NCBI RefSeq assembly: GCF_002443255.2
Contig: NW_019211457.1
Location: 37,423,126 to 37,487,125, forward strand
Source: Varroa destructor
Lineage: Eukaryota > Arthropoda > Arachnida > Mesostigmata > Varroidae
Reading direction: 5' to 3'
DNA: 64,000 nt
Made by a program: the position numbers and the translations under genes. Below are positions 63,847-64,000 of the stretch, piece by piece; the first letter of the stretch is position 1; the number at the start of each line of letters is the position of its first letter. The notes under the pieces were generated by a model, which had not been told where the DNA came from, did no database searches, and was given only the letters and a program-made list of their open reading frames with translations.

Positions 63847-64000
63847 TTGCCGTTGCTTCTGTAGATTCTGTCTAGTTTCTGCGTATTATAGGAAAATATT
63901 GACTGCGTTGTACAACGAATCGTATACCCTGTGTAATATGGAATACTTGCGTTTACAAAAAGGAGTTGATGCGGTACAGGGCTGCAATACTTGTCAGCGA

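Overview
The window is eukaryotic nuclear DNA. It is intron- or intergene-like, dense in stops, rich in (TA)n, (TAG)n and (CAG)n microsatellites, and scattered with decayed transposons of kinds common in arthropods: mariner, Tc1, a non-LTR retrotransposon and tRNA-like SINEs. An arthropod is the best guess. A mite is possible, but nothing here proves the taxon. There is no operon structure, no rRNA and no convincing intact tRNA.

Layout. Positions 1-1630 hold a GC-rich, CpG-rich block that looks like the 5' coding exon of a gene read on the + strand. It has a 389-codon ORF, homopolymeric Ala, Ser and Gln tracts that fall in different frames, and a good splice donor at 1547. From about 1.6 to 40.7 kb I find no gene I can name. 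That stretch contains a (CAG)n tract (2.7 kb), a broken Tc1-like transposase on the - strand (6.8-7.9 kb), a tRNA-like SINE (20.3 kb), a short reverse transcriptase remnant (37.8-38.0 kb), several palindromes and a few low-confidence candidate exons. The best of these are at 24.9, 35.1-36.4 and 17.3 kb.

From 40,729 to 59,449 the window is built of two tandem duplications. Unit A (7,974 bp) occurs at 40,729-48,702 and 49,069-57,042. Unit B (1,026 bp) occurs at 57,068-58,093 and 58,424-59,449. A 25-N gap lies between A' and B. Between the two copies of each unit sits the same element, E: about 115 bp of unique sequence, a long (TAG)n tract, and a short right end. The order A-E-A'-N-B-E-B' is what results if the real locus is A-E-B and an assembler failed at the (TAG)n tract. 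I therefore regard most of this 18.7 kb as probable false duplication. Unit A carries a mariner relic and a SINE copy, so each appears twice.

From 59,450 to the end the sequence is again noncoding, with a third SINE relative at 61.0 kb, a strong short hairpin at 63.4 kb and a long (TA)n tract at 63.55 kb.

The genes do not form a pathway. The window is best read as the first exon of one gene followed by long noncoding sequence shaped by old transposons, plus a probable assembly defect.
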